Source: Streptacidiphilus sp. P02-A3a (GTDB lineage: Bacteria > Actinomycetota > Actinomycetes > Streptomycetales > Streptomycetaceae). From it: a stretch of DNA of 64,000 nucleotides. The stretch spans positions 1,559,922 to 1,623,921 of the forward strand of contig NZ_CP048289.1 of assembly GCF_014084105.1 (NCBI RefSeq), in the 5' to 3' direction. The notes beneath the pieces were generated by a model that did no database searches, was not told where the DNA came from, and worked only from the letters and a program-made list of their open reading frames with translations. Made by a program: the position numbers and the translations under genes. Of the stretch, positions 10,809-20,171 are shown piece after piece (position 1 is the stretch's first letter; the number at the start of each line of letters is the position of its first letter).

Positions 10809-11342
10809 TCAGCCCGAGCCGGACGGCGGCGCCTCGCCGACCAGGACCGGTCGCGGCTCCGGCAGCCCCGGTTCGAACCGCACGGCGGTTCCGGTCACCG
10901 CCGGTAGCGGCGCGGGGACCAGCGGAACCGACGGCCCCGGCCGGGCGCCGACCGGGGCCACCAGCTCCGGACGACCGCGCACCGCCTTGCGGAACGCCGA
11001 CGTGCCCCGGCACAGGTCGTGCCCGATCGCGGCGGCCTCGATCTCCGGCACCAGGCTCCTGGACCGGCCCTCGCCACTGTCCCACTCGCGGATCCGTAGT
11101 CGACCGGTCACCAGCAGTGGATCCCCGCGCCCCACCGAAGCGAGGACGTTCTCCGCGAGCCAGCGCCAGCTCCACACCAGGTAGAGGCTGGTGTCGCCGT
11201 CCACCCAGCTCTGCCGCTGGCGGTCGAAGCGGCGGTCGGTGGCCGCCAGCCGGAAATTCGCCACCGCCACGCCACCGGTCGTCGTCGAGTACTTCACCTC
11301 GGAGGCAACCGTGCCCACCAGAGTCACCATCGTGCCGTTCAT
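10809..11342 (-). CDS. ssb: Single-stranded DNA-binding protein (SsbB-like paralogue)
   Basis: OB-fold protein of 177 residues. Residues 1-110 (MNGTMVTLVGTVASEVKY...VANFRLAATDRRFD...SLYLVWSWRWLAENVLASVGRGDPLLVTGRLRI) match the SSB core. The C-terminus ends VLVGEAPPSGSG and lacks the acidic DDDIPF tip of the main replicative SSB, as in Streptomyces SsbB-type paralogues used in chromosome segregation or transformation. ATG at 11342 is chosen because GGAG precedes it by about eight bases and it starts at the conserved first strand. Upstream in-frame sequence to 11588 is not conserved in character. ettA lies about 110 bases upstream on the genome map of the same strand's downstream side. Confidence 0.9.
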   Translation of the reverse strand: MNGTMVTLVGTVASEVKYSTTTGGVAVANFRLAATDRRFDRQRQSWVDGDTSLYLVWSWRWLAENVLASVGRGDPLLVTGRLRIREWDSGEGRSRSLVPEIEAAAIGHDLCRGTSAFRKAVRGRPELVAPVGARPGPSVPLVPAPLPAVTGTAVRFEPGLPEPRPVLVGEAPPSGSG

Positions 11343-11801
11343 GGTCTGCTCCGCCTCTGCTCCCGTGTCGCGTCCGCACCGCCCGTACCGGCGGCCGATG
11401 GCACGAGACTGCCCGAAGCGGGCGACATTCCGGGGCGGACGGGGACGATCTGTGGACAGCCGACCCCCTGTGGAAAACCTGGCCACTCGATCGGGTGGAC
11501 TTGGCGGGGTGCGGCACCGTCTTTCAGGTGATCCGCCCAGCGTCCGGCGCTCCCGCGTGCAGCGGTGTCCGCGCCTTGGCACATCCATAACGGGTCAGGC
11601 AGCAGCGCCGTAACGAGTGAACAACAGCCAGCTTTCTGGGCTCCCGGGCCGCTGCGCACACGTAATCCACCTGCGATTATCAGACCGCTCTCCAGGGGAC
11701 CCGGCTGACGGCGCCCCCGCAGGAGCACCAGGTGCAGAGCCCAGCCGCGCTTATCCTGTCCCACGACAGGAGCCCCCCGGCGTCCGCCGGGCCCCTGTCC
11801 C
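11343..11801. other. Intergenic region between ssb paralogue and tRNA-Arg
   Basis: No convincing gene is present on either strand. It should hold the ssb promoter (reverse strand) and, near 11750, a TTATCCTGT segment that could be the -10 of the tRNA promoter. An imperfect hairpin occupies 11765-11799 (GACAGG with CCTGTC outside, CCCGGCG with CGCCGGG inside) just before the tRNA. Confidence 0.5.
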
Positions 11802-11877
11802 GCCCCCATAGCTCAGTGGATAGAGCAGGCGCCTTCTAAGCGCTTGGCCGCAGGTTCGAGTCCTGCTGGGGGCACCA
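11802..11877 (+). tRNA. tRNA-Arg (anticodon UCU)
   Basis: A 76-base cloverleaf with encoded CCA. The acceptor stem GCCCCCA/TGGGGGC (11802-11808 with 11867-11873) is perfect. The D-arm begins GCTCAGTGGATAGAGC, the anticodon loop CTTCTAA (11833-11839) gives anticodon TCT at 11835-11837, and the T-loop is GTTCGAGTC. It reads AGA codons, which are rare in this genome. No integrase or duplicated 3' end was seen downstream, so there is no sign that it is currently used as an attachment site. Confidence 0.97.
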
Positions 11878-12063
11878 AACGCTTTTGACCAGCGCGTTGT
11901 CGGTGGTCTGGGCGCACGCTGATTGTTCATCAGCGGGCCCCTGGGGGAGCGGGACTGCGAACGAGGCGTGGCCGTCCGGGGCCACCTGCGCTCATGCGCC
12001 CGGCCCGGCGCTCGGACGATGTCCGGGCGCCGGGCCGGGGATGGTGCGGACCGGGTGTACCGC

Positions 12064-13848
12064 TCAGCCGCGGGCCGCGCTGACGGCTGCGCCGAGGGCT
12101 TCCTTGATCCGGGGGCCGAGGCGGGAGAAGCCCAGCTCCTTCATCGCCGCGCGCAGCAGCTCGTCCTCGCTGCGCTCGGTGCCGTCGGTGTCGATCCAAC
12201 GGACCACCGCGAGCAGTTCCTCGGCGGAGTAGGCGTTGACCGGCCGACCGGGGGTGACGTCCGGCTTGCCGGGACGGGCGGCGGGCTCGGCCTCGGCGGC
12301 GGGCTCCGGTGCGGCGACCGGCTCGGCGACCGGCTCGGCGACCGGCTCGGCCTCGGCGGCGAGGGCGGCTGCCGCCTCGGCGATCGCCTCGGCCTCGGTC
12401 ACCGCGGCGGCCTCGGCGGCGGCCTCCACGATGGCCTCCGCCTCCTCCACGGCGTCGTTGTCGAGGTCGTTGTCGAGGTCGGAGTCGACAGCGGCCTCGG
12501 CCTCGGCCTCGGGAGCCGTCTCCGCCTCGACCTCCGCCTCCTCGACGGCCTCGGTCGCGACTGCTTCCTCAATCTCCGCCTCGGACGCAGCCTCGGCTTC
12601 GACCTCGGGTGCGACCTCCGCTTCGGCCTCGACCGCCTCCTCGACGGCCTCGGCCTCAACCTGGGCCTCGACCTCGGGTGCGACCTCTGCTGCCTCGACC
12701 TCTACCTCCGCCTCCTCGATGGCCTCCGCCGCTGCCTCCACGACGGCCTCGGCCTCCACGACGGCCGCTGCCTCCACGACGGCCGCTGCCTCGACCTCGG
12801 CCTCTGCCAGGGCCTCGGTTTCGGGCTCGGGCTCGGCTTCGAGGGCGGTGTCCGCCTCCGCCTTGTCGGTGGTGGTGGTGGCGGCGGTCGCGGTGTCCGC
12901 GTCCTCGCGGGGGTTGGGGAGGAGGGACTGGAGGGTGTCGGTGCGGGCGGGGAAGTGCAGGTCGCACGCCGCCGCCACGGCCTCCGCGTCGGCGCGCTGC
13001 TCGGTCAGTTCGGCGATCAGCTTGCCGTGGCCGCGCTGCTCGATGCCGTCGCGCAGCGCGCGGAGGGTGGGCAGCCGGTACAGCGTGCCCTCGTCCGCGG
13101 CCAGCTGGTCGACCAGGTCGGACAGCTCGTCGAAGGGCATCGTGGCCAGGTCGTACTCCGGCAGCAGCCGGTCCAGCTCGCGCAGCCCGGTCTGGGCGGC
13201 CTCGATCGCCTGGACCGCGCCGTCGAGGAGTGCCTCGTCCGCCGGGAGCGCCGGGCGGGCGTCGGTGGGGGAGAGCGCCGCCCACTCCTTCCGGTCCAGT
13301 GCCGCCGCGCTCAGCGCCGCGTGCAGGGCGGCCCGCCGGGTACCGGGGACGACCGCGAACGCGCGGACGTCCCGGCGCAGGGCGCGGCGCTGTCCCCAGG
13401 ACAGCTTCACCCCGTGCTCCTTGCGCCACCGGCTGTCGGCCGTGGCCGCGGTGAACGACTCCAGCGTGTCCGAGGCGTAGACCGCCGGGCTGAGGGTCGC
13501 CAGCGTCGTCCGGACCCGGTGCAGCAGGGTGACCGCCTCGTTCAGCGCCGCAGCCGTCTTGAGCTCGCCCAGCGTCGTCTCCGCGAGCAGCCGGGCCGCC
13601 GTCTCCCGGGTGGCGGGCAGGTCGCGTCCGCGCAGCTCGGCGAGGACGGTCGAGGCCGCCCGGGCCTCCTCGGGGTTGGTGATGGTGTCGGCTGCCGCGT
13701 ACCAGGCGTGGGTCTTGGCGGTCAGCGTGAAGCCGCCGAGGTCGGCGTAGCTGAGCAGGTCCTCGCGGACGCTTGACTGAATGTCGCCGGTCGGTTCGGT
13801 CGCTTGGGCCGTGGTCGTCTCATCGGTGGACGGTTGGAGCGCGGTCAT
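12064..13848 (-). CDS. Large protein with Glu/Ala-rich linker and helicase-associated terminal domains (function unknown)
   Basis: A 594-residue protein starting at ATG 13848. Residues 25-330 are mostly helical and resemble the non-ATPase middle part of large actinobacterial AAA/DUF4011-type superfamily 1 helicase proteins (ESFTAATADSRWRKEHGVKL...WGQRRALRRD). Residues about 335-530 are a low-complexity, strongly acidic run of VEAEAxVEEA-like units. The last 55 residues (AYSAEELLAVVRWIDTDGTE...ELGFSRLGPRIKEAL) resemble the small C-terminal domain of the same helicase family. No Walker motifs are present, so it is not an ATPase by itself. The family similarity is from memory and moderate. It is monocistronic, convergent with the tRNA. 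Confidence 0.75.
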   Translation of the reverse strand: MTALQPSTDETTTAQATEPTGDIQSSVREDLLSYADLGGFTLTAKTHAWYAAADTITNPEEARAASTVLAELRGRDLPATRETAARLLAETTLGELKTAAALNEAVTLLHRVRTTLATLSPAVYASDTLESFTAATADSRWRKEHGVKLSWGQRRALRRDVRAFAVVPGTRRAALHAALSAAALDRKEWAALSPTDARPALPADEALLDGAVQAIEAAQTGLRELDRLLPEYDLATMPFDELSDLVDQLAADEGTLYRLPTLRALRDGIEQRGHGKLIAELTEQRADAEAVAAACDLHFPARTDTLQSLLPNPREDADTATAATTTTDKAEADTALEAEPEPETEALAEAEVEAAAVVEAAAVVEAEAVVEAAAEAIEEAEVEVEAAEVAPEVEAQVEAEAVEEAVEAEAEVAPEVEAEAASEAEIEEAVATEAVEEAEVEAETAPEAEAEAAVDSDLDNDLDNDAVEEAEAIVEAAAEAAAVTEAEAIAEAAAALAAEAEPVAEPVAEPVAAPEPAAEAEPAARPGKPDVTPGRPVNAYSAEELLAVVRWIDTDGTERSEDELLRAAMKELGFSRLGPRIKEALGAAVSAARG

Positions 13849-14556
13849 AGTGTGGTCCGATTCGTGGCAGGGAGGACTGCTGCGCCGGGCTGGATGAAGC
13901 GCGGCAGGCGGGCTGCCGCCGGACGACTCCATTCGGGTGAGGCCGTTCGACGCGGCTTTCCGTAGGGCGCGAACGCTCACGATACGGGTGCGGCGCGGTG
14001 CGGTGCACGCTCCCACGGCGCGGTTGCTCCTCCTGCGCCGAAGCCGCGCGGCCATCCGTGCGGGCCTGCGGCTCTGCGGTGTGCACGCACCGTCCATGAG
14101 CGACTCTTCAATGTGACTGAGCTGTCATAGACATGAAATTTAATCAGACCAACATGCCATCGCAGTGGGCCTCCAGAGGCGCTGGATCGCGTCCGGCGGC
14201 GCGGTGCGCGGCTGGTGGCCGAAAAGCATCGGTCGGTCGCCTCGTGCCGGTGTGCCCGCCGCCGTCGGCGGACGGTCGGCGAAAGAATGTATGACGGATC
14301 GTCAGCATGAACTCCGGGCATCGTCGGCCTCGGGAACTGCCGTGTGGCAGTGGCCCAGATTCACTCGGACGGGTGGCGCGCCAGGCCAGTCCTGCCACAA
14401 GCGCCGCATCGGGCGTAGTCAGGGCACTACCGTCCGTACCGAAGTACCGCCAGGGCGTCGGGGATCCGAGTCCGGTCCACATGGCAGCCCGGCGGGGTGG
14501 GGTGGCGGGCGGTGGACTCCTCGGTGGCCCGCGTCCGGACTGCGGGAGGATGCGGC
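13849..14556. other. Intergenic region between two divergent genes
   Basis: About 700 bases with no convincing coding sequence. An AT-rich patch at about 14110-14155 (CATGAAATTTAATCAG) stands out and probably contains promoter sequence for the reverse-strand gene at 13848 or the phosphatase at 14557. Confidence 0.45.
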
Positions 14557-17247
14557 ATGGCGGGCGTCTGGGAGAGCGGCGGAGGCTCGGCTCGGGCCAG
14601 GGAGCGGTTCCTGGCCAGTGCGGTCGGCGCGGCGGGTGCGGCCGGGCTGGCCGGTGGCTACGGCCGGGACGACGGCGACGGTTGGCCGGGCGGCGGTGGC
14701 AGGCTGCCGCCGGTGCGAAGGTCGATCCTCGACTCGTGGCAGCGCTGCCTGCGGGTCGGGCTGCTGCCGCAGCGCACCGAGCTGCCCTATCAGCCCGAAC
14801 TGGACCCGCAGGAGCAGCTGGTGCGGGCGTCCGCACCGGTGCTGGAGCGGCTGCAACAGAACATCTCCGGGAGCAGGGTGAGCGTGCTGCTGGCCGACGC
14901 CGCCGCGCGGATCCTGGTCTGCCGTCCCGGCACGCCCGGAATGCGGCAGCACCTGGACTCGGTCCAGGTCGCGCCGGGCTTCAGCTATGCCGAGGAGGAC
15001 GCCGGTACCAACGGCATCGGTACCTCGCTCGCCGAGCGGCGTCTCTGCACCGTGTCCAGCAGCGAGCACTTCACCGACCGGCTTCAGTCCTTCGCCTGCG
15101 CCGGGGCGCCGGTGCGGGATCCGCTGAGCGGCAGCATCCTGGGCATCCTCGACCTCACCTGCTGGCACGCCGACGCGCATCCGATGATGTCCGCGCTGCT
15201 CCGTGCCGCCGTGGCCGACATCGAGCGGCAGCTCTTCGAGCAGTACAGCGAACGGGAGCGGCGGCTGTTGCGCTCCTTCTTCGCGTCGGTCGGACGGCCG
15301 TACCGGACGATGGCGGCCGGGGACGGCGACCGGCCGGGGGCTGCGGAGTTGGGGCGGAGCGACCGGCTCGCGCTCGACGACGCGGCGGCCGAACTCGTCG
15401 GCGCCGCCCGCAGTGCGATCGTCGAGGTCCCGCTCTCCAACGGCCTCAGCGCGACCCTGCTCTGTCGGACCGTCAGTGAAGCGGAGGGCGGTTCCGGGGT
15501 CAGCGTGCAGGCCCGACTCCCGCACGGGCAGCGGCTTCCGGTGCGGCCGGAGGAGCGGCAGCCGGGCGACGGCGGCGCCGGGGACCAGCCGTACCTGCTG
15601 CTGGTCGGCGAACCCGGCGTGGGTCGGCTGGCGTTGGCGGCGCGGCAGCGGCTGGCGCTGATCTGCGACTCCGGCGGGAGGATCGGCACGACCCTGGAAG
15701 TCCGGCGTACCGCGGAGGAGTTGACCGAGGTGTCGGTGCCGGGGTTCGCCCATGAGGCGACGGTCGACCTGTGGGACTGGGTGCTCGACGGCCAGGAGGA
15801 GCCGACCGGCGGCGGTCCGCGCCGGATGCGCCGGACGGCGCTGCGCACAGTCCGCGCCAACGGCCCGGCACAGTCCGTGGGTTCGCTGGTCCACCACCCG
15901 GAGGCGGAGCTGGCGCCGACCGGTCCGGATGGCGGCCGACCGGTGCCGAGGCTGGACCCGACGGCGACCACGATCACCGTCCCGATCGTCGCCCGGGGCA
16001 CCGTCCTCGGTGTCGCCGCCTTCCACCGGGACCTGGACGCGCCCCGGTTCGACGACGACGACCTGTCCCTGGCGCGGGAGCTGGTGAACCGCGCGGCCAT
16101 CTGTCTGGACAACGCCTGCCGTTACACCCGGGAGCACCAACTGGCGCTCACGCTCCAGCGAAGCCTGCTGCCCCGGGCGCTGCCCGCGCAGCGCGCGGTC
16201 GAGGCCGCGCACCGCTACCTCCCGGCCCAGGGCGGGGTCGGCGGCGACTGGTACGACGTGATCCCGCTCTCCGGCGGCCGGGTGGCGCTGGTGGTCGGCG
16301 ACGTGGTCGGCCACGGCCTGCACGCCGCCGCGACCATGGGCCTGCTGCGGACGGCGGTGCGCAACTTCTCCGCGCTCGACCTGCCCGCCGACGAACTCCT
16401 GGGCCACCTGGACGCCTTGGTCGACTCGCTGGACCAGGAGGAGTCCGTCGCCGGAAACGGCATCGGCGTGGTCGGCGCGACCTGTCTGTACGTCGTCTAC
16501 GACCCCGTGTCCCAGCACTGCACCATGGCCAGTGCCGGCCATCTGCCGCCGGGGGTGGTGAGTCCGGACGGGACGGCGGTGCTGCCCGAGGTACCGGTGG
16601 GACCGCCGCTGGGGATGGGCCGTTCGCCGTTCGAGGCGATCGACTGCGAACTGCCCGAGGGCACCCTGCTGGTGCTCTACACGGACGGCCTGGTGGAGGA
16701 CCGCAGGCATGACATCGACGCCGGTCTGGCCCGGTTGCGGGCGGCTCTGAGCGGTCCCGTCCGCTCGCCCGAGCGGACCTGCGCCTCGCTGATCGCCGAG
16801 CTGCTGCCGGACCGCCCGTCGGACGACGTGGCGTTGCTGGTCGCCCGGACCAGGGTCACCGACGCGATGCACGTGGCGTCCTGGGACGTGCCGATCGACC
16901 CGGCCGCGGTGGCCGCGGTGCGCGCCGCCGCCGGACGCCAACTCGCGGCCTGGGGGCTGTCGGAGGCGGCCTTCACCACCGAACTGATCGTCAGCGAGCT
17001 GGTCACCAACGCGATCCGGCACGCCGAGGGTCCGGTGCAGCTGCGGCTGCTCCGCGACAGCGTGCTGATCTGCGAGGTCGCCGACGCCAGCAGTACCTCG
17101 CCCCGGCTGCGCCGGGCGCGCACCACCGACGAGGGCGGGCGCGGGCTGTTCCTGGTCGCCCAGCTCGCGCAGCGCTGGGGTACCCGCTACACGCCCAGCG
17201 GCGGCAAGGTGATCTGGGCCGAGCAGCCGCTCACGCCGCGCTACTGA
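14557..17247 (+). CDS. GAF-GAF-SpoIIE (PP2C) phosphatase with C-terminal HATPase
   Basis: An 896-residue cytoplasmic signalling protein. Residues about 45-200 form a sensory GAF domain of the AcoR/DhaR type (RRSILDSWQRCLRVGLLPQ; GTNGIGTSLAERRLCTV...HFTDRLQSF). A second GAF-like segment is near 430-520. The PP2C/SpoIIE phosphatase spans about 528-765 (GGVGGDWYDVIPL; VGDVVGHGLHAA; LVLYTDGLVEDR) and an RsbW-like ATPase spans 775-893 (ELIVSELVTNAIRHA; GGRGLFLV). It joins a phosphatase that dephosphorylates anti-anti-sigma proteins with a kinase/anti-sigma module, so it likely acts in stress sigma-factor control. ATG 14557 is supported by GGGAGG seven bases upstream. No sigma or STAS gene is adjacent. 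A convergent terminator lies at 17281-17311. Confidence 0.93.
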   Translation: MAGVWESGGGSARARERFLASAVGAAGAAGLAGGYGRDDGDGWPGGGGRLPPVRRSILDSWQRCLRVGLLPQRTELPYQPELDPQEQLVRASAPVLERLQQNISGSRVSVLLADAAARILVCRPGTPGMRQHLDSVQVAPGFSYAEEDAGTNGIGTSLAERRLCTVSSSEHFTDRLQSFACAGAPVRDPLSGSILGILDLTCWHADAHPMMSALLRAAVADIERQLFEQYSERERRLLRSFFASVGRPYRTMAAGDGDRPGAAELGRSDRLALDDAAAELVGAARSAIVEVPLSNGLSATLLCRTVSEAEGGSGVSVQARLPHGQRLPVRPEERQPGDGGAGDQPYLLLVGEPGVGRLALAARQRLALICDSGGRIGTTLEVRRTAEELTEVSVPGFAHEATVDLWDWVLDGQEEPTGGGPRRMRRTALRTVRANGPAQSVGSLVHHPEAELAPTGPDGGRPVPRLDPTATTITVPIVARGTVLGVAAFHRDLDAPRFDDDDLSLARELVNRAAICLDNACRYTREHQLALTLQRSLLPRALPAQRAVEAAHRYLPAQGGVGGDWYDVIPLSGGRVALVVGDVVGHGLHAAATMGLLRTAVRNFSALDLPADELLGHLDALVDSLDQEESVAGNGIGVVGATCLYVVYDPVSQHCTMASAGHLPPGVVSPDGTAVLPEVPVGPPLGMGRSPFEAIDCELPEGTLLVLYTDGLVEDRRHDIDAGLARLRAALSGPVRSPERTCASLIAELLPDRPSDDVALLVARTRVTDAMHVASWDVPIDPAAVAAVRAAAGRQLAAWGLSEAAFTTELIVSELVTNAIRHAEGPVQLRLLRDSVLICEVADASSTSPRLRRARTTDEGGRGLFLVAQLAQRWGTRYTPSGGKVIWAEQPLTPRY

Positions 17248-17280
17248 CCGGGGTCGCCGACCCCGGGGCCGACAACAGCG

Positions 17281-17311
17281 GTGCGCCCGCGGGCGGGGCC
17301 TGCGGGCGCAC
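17281..17311. terminator. Bidirectional hairpin terminator
   Basis: Perfect 10-bp stem GTGCGCCCGC/GCGGGCGCAC with an 11-base loop, located between the convergent phosphatase gene (ends 17247) and L,D-transpeptidase gene (ends 17368). There is no T-tract, as is common in high-GC actinomycetes. Confidence 0.7.
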
Positions 17312-17367
17312 GGTGGCCGGTGCGGCGGTCGCGGGGAGTGAGCGGTGCCCCGCGTCCGCCGCTCCGG

Positions 17368-18402
17368 TCAGGAGCTGGTGGTGGTCTGCTGGCCGGTGGC
17401 GCTGCCGGAGAGCCACTGGCTCCAGGACAGGTTGAAGTCGGCGTAGCCGTTGTCCCCGGCCGCCAGACCTCGCGGCGAGCCGGTGATGGTGATCGGGTCG
17501 CCCTGCTCCACGTAGTTGTAGAACCACTCGGCGTTGTCGTACGACAGGTGTACGCAGCCGTGCGAGCCGTAGCTGTGGCCCGGCTCCGGGTCGCCGGTGG
17601 AGAAGTGCACGTAGGTGCCCGAGGTGGTCAGCTGGACATCCCAGGGCAGGTTGATGTTGTAGTAGTTGGGGTTGCTCGGGTCACAGGTGATGTCGACGCT
17701 GCACGAGGTCATCAGCACCCAGCGGGCCTTGTCCATGACCGCCATGGTGCCGTCCCAGGACGGGAACTGCGGGCTGCCCGCGTCGATCGGCATGGTCCGC
17801 ACCAGCGTGCCGTTGCGGTAGACCTTCATCGAGTGGTCGGGCGCGGAGACCTGGGTCTCCACGTCGGCGCCGATGGTGAAGCTGTGGGTGTAGCCGTGGA
17901 TGCCGTAGTCGCCGTTGCCGTCGCCGACCCCGTCCAGGTTCGCGTTCAGCGTCACCTTGGTACCCGACGGCCAGTACTTCTCCGGACGCCAGTCGACGCG
18001 GGTGCTGCTGAACCAGTGCCACGCGCCGGTGACCGGGACCGAGGTGGTCACCTTCATCGCGCTCTCGATCCCGGCCCGGGCCGAGGTGGCCACCGGGTTG
18101 CTGAAGACGACCGAGATCGGCATGGCCACGCCCACCGTGGAGCCGGTCTCCGGCGCGATGGTGTTCAGCAGCATCGCCGGACCCGACGGGTGCGTCGGCG
18201 ACGGCTTCGGGGTGGGCTTGGCGCTGGCACTCGGGCTCGCGCTGGGTGTGACACTGCTGCTACTGGTGCTCGTGCTGGGTGAGTTGGCTGCCCCCGTCAG
18301 TTTCCCAGCGGAGGCAGACGCACTGCCCCCGCACGCGCTAGCGCTTGCCAGCACCGCACTGACCAGCAGTGCGATACCGATGCCGCCCTTGATCCGCCCC
18401 AC
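17368..18402 (-). CDS. L,D-transpeptidase lipoprotein (Ig-like + YkuD)
   Basis: A 344-residue exported protein that should form 3-3 peptidoglycan cross-links. The N-terminus is a lipoprotein signal with Cys24 (VLASASAC-GG). A Ser/Thr/Pro-rich tether (25-72) follows, then a bacterial Ig-like domain (about 75-175; INTIAPETGSTVGVAMPISVVFSNPV) and a YkuD domain (about 185-325). The catalytic motif HSYGSHGCVHLSYDNAEWFY has its nucleophilic Cys near residue 284. This is the usual actinobacterial Ldt architecture. The P450 gene lies upstream on the same strand, with about 185 bases between that probably hold the Ldt promoter (TTGTCT...TCTAAT-like). Confidence 0.95.
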   Translation of the reverse strand: MGRIKGGIGIALLVSAVLASASACGGSASASAGKLTGAANSPSTSTSSSSVTPSASPSASAKPTPKPSPTHPSGPAMLLNTIAPETGSTVGVAMPISVVFSNPVATSARAGIESAMKVTTSVPVTGAWHWFSSTRVDWRPEKYWPSGTKVTLNANLDGVGDGNGDYGIHGYTHSFTIGADVETQVSAPDHSMKVYRNGTLVRTMPIDAGSPQFPSWDGTMAVMDKARWVLMTSCSVDITCDPSNPNYYNINLPWDVQLTTSGTYVHFSTGDPEPGHSYGSHGCVHLSYDNAEWFYNYVEQGDPITITGSPRGLAAGDNGYADFNLSWSQWLSGSATGQQTTTSS

Positions 18403-18586
18403 GCGCCTGCTCCGCTCACGTCACATCATTAGATACTTCGACAATCCCAGAGACAACGGACTCTACGCAGGCGGTTGCGGCAGACCAGTAAAGCAAAGGC
18501 CAAGATTCGGACACAGCCCGGTATCCTTCTTGATCCTGTGCTGTTTCTGTGGTGAGGGCCACTCCCGGTCGGTTCCCAGCTGCCGG

Positions 18587-19972
18587 TCAGCCTGCCGTGA
18601 GCGGGTTCCCGGTCGCCCGGGCGACCGCGCGGATCGTGGCCGTGATCGGCTTGGCCGGTTGCAGGGTGAGACCGGTGAACAACCCGGGGTCACCGGGGTC
18701 GGCGTCCAGGCGGAACCGCTGGGCCAGCGTCGCCAGCACCAGCCCGGCCTCCACCAGCGCGAACCGCGCGCCCAGGCAGGCGCGTTGGCCACCGCCGAAG
18801 GGGAACCAGGCGTGCTCCGGCGCCGGATCCGGATGGTCGGCGTCCCAGCGCTCCGGGCGGAACGCCTCCGGCTGCGGGAACCAGCGCGGATCGCGCTGCA
18901 CCGACCACTGGCTGCACCAGACGGTGGTGCCGGTCGGCACCGGTCGGCCGCCGAGGGTGGCGCCCTCCCGGGCGACCACGTTGATCAGCCAGATCGGCGG
19001 ATACAGCCGCAGCGCCTCCTTGACCACGGCCTGGGTCCACGGCAGCCGCGCGTAGTCGTCGTAGCCGGGCGTCCGCCCCTCCAGTACCTCGGCGAGCTCC
19101 GCGTCCAGCCGGGCGCGGACCTCCGGGGCCTGCGACAGCAGGTACCAGGTCCAGGTCAGCGCGGTGGAGGTGGTCTCGTGGCCGCCGATGTAGAGAGTGA
19201 TCGACTCGTCCCGCAACTCCCGTTCGGCCAGCGGCAGTCCCTGTTCGTCGCGGGCCCGCAGCAGTCGGCTGAGCAGGTCGTCGCGTTCCCGGCCCTCGGC
19301 CGCCGCCGTCCGGTGCTCGGCGATGACGCGGTGGATCTCGTTGTCCAGTTGCACCACGGCGCCGCGCAGCCGACGGCGGCCGGGGGTGCTCACCCACGGC
19401 GGCAGGAACATGGTGACGCCCCGGAACTCGGCGCCGATGGCCACCTGCGCGGCGGCCATGGCCTGGGCGATCAACTCCTCGCGTCCGGCGGTCTCGACGC
19501 CGAACAGGGTGCGTACCGCGATCCGTTGTGTGAGCCGCGCCATCTCCTGCTGGACGTCCACCCGTTGGCCGTCGGACCAGCGATCGGCCGCCTCGGCGGC
19601 GCAGGCCACCATCGTCTCCGCATAGGAGCGGACCTGACGCGGCCTCACCGATGGCTGGACCAGGGCGCGTTTGCGCTGCCAGTCGTCGCCGGTGGCCACC
19701 ACCACCCCATTGCCCAGGACTTGCCGGAACGCCCAGCCCAACTCGCCTGGACTGAAGCTGTGTTCGACCTCGGCCAGGAGTTCGCCGACGTGCTCGGGGC
19801 GGGAGACCAGCAGGTTCCGGCGCGGTCCCAGGGACCAGCTGACCCAGTCGCCGTAGTCGTCGCGTAAGCGGGTGAAGAAGGAGAGCGGGGCGCGGGCGAA
19901 GTCCGGAAGGTTCCCGACCAGGGGCCAGCCCCTGGGTCCGCGCACGGGAGCGGGCTGCGGTGTGGTCGTCAC
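18587..19972 (-). CDS. Cytochrome P450
   Basis: A 461-residue soluble P450. The proline-rich start [24 protein letters not shown] suits class CYP102/CYP4-like bacterial enzymes. The I-helix motif GGHETTS is near residue 260, ExxR as EALR near 317 and the heme loop [12 protein letters not shown] with the cysteine ligand near 397. GTG at 19972 begins the conserved region; the ribosome site is weak. No ferredoxin or reductase gene is adjacent and no biosynthetic cluster is visible, so the partner and substrate are unknown. It diverges from the hydrolase gene at 20172. Confidence 0.92.
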   Translation of the reverse strand: MTTTPQPAPVRGPRGWPLVGNLPDFARAPLSFFTRLRDDYGDWVSWSLGPRRNLLVSRPEHVGELLAEVEHSFSPGELGWAFRQVLGNGVVVATGDDWQRKRALVQPSVRPRQVRSYAETMVACAAEAADRWSDGQRVDVQQEMARLTQRIAVRTLFGVETAGREELIAQAMAAAQVAIGAEFRGVTMFLPPWVSTPGRRRLRGAVVQLDNEIHRVIAEHRTAAAEGRERDDLLSRLLRARDEQGLPLAERELRDESITLYIGGHETTSTALTWTWYLLSQAPEVRARLDAELAEVLEGRTPGYDDYARLPWTQAVVKEALRLYPPIWLINVVAREGATLGGRPVPTGTTVWCSQWSVQRDPRWFPQPEAFRPERWDADHPDPAPEHAWFPFGGGQRACLGARFALVEAGLVLATLAQRFRLDADPGDPGLFTGLTLQPAKPITATIRAVARATGNPLTAG

Positions 19973-20171
19973 CGCACCATCGTCCCGCCGCCATGCCGGA
20001 CGCACCAGAGGGCCTTCGCCTGCGAACAGATGTCCGCCGCCGTCGCCGCCGCAGGTCCTGCTCGGCGCGTTGTCCGTGCGGTGGTGTACGCGCTGCCGGG
20101 CGGGGTGGTACGACTGCCGGACCAGATACGCGCGGCCCGGGCGGTCGGCGGGGCGAGAGGGAGGCGACCGC

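Noticed and set aside
11802-12063. tRNA-Arg as attachment site of an integrated element
   Set aside because: No integrase, excisionase or duplicated tRNA 3' end is found downstream.
12236-13480. Ser/Ala-rich forward frame, secreted-looking repeat protein
   Set aside because: It is antisense to the acidic Glu/Ala repeat; the Ser/Ala pattern is the complement of GAG/GCC codons.
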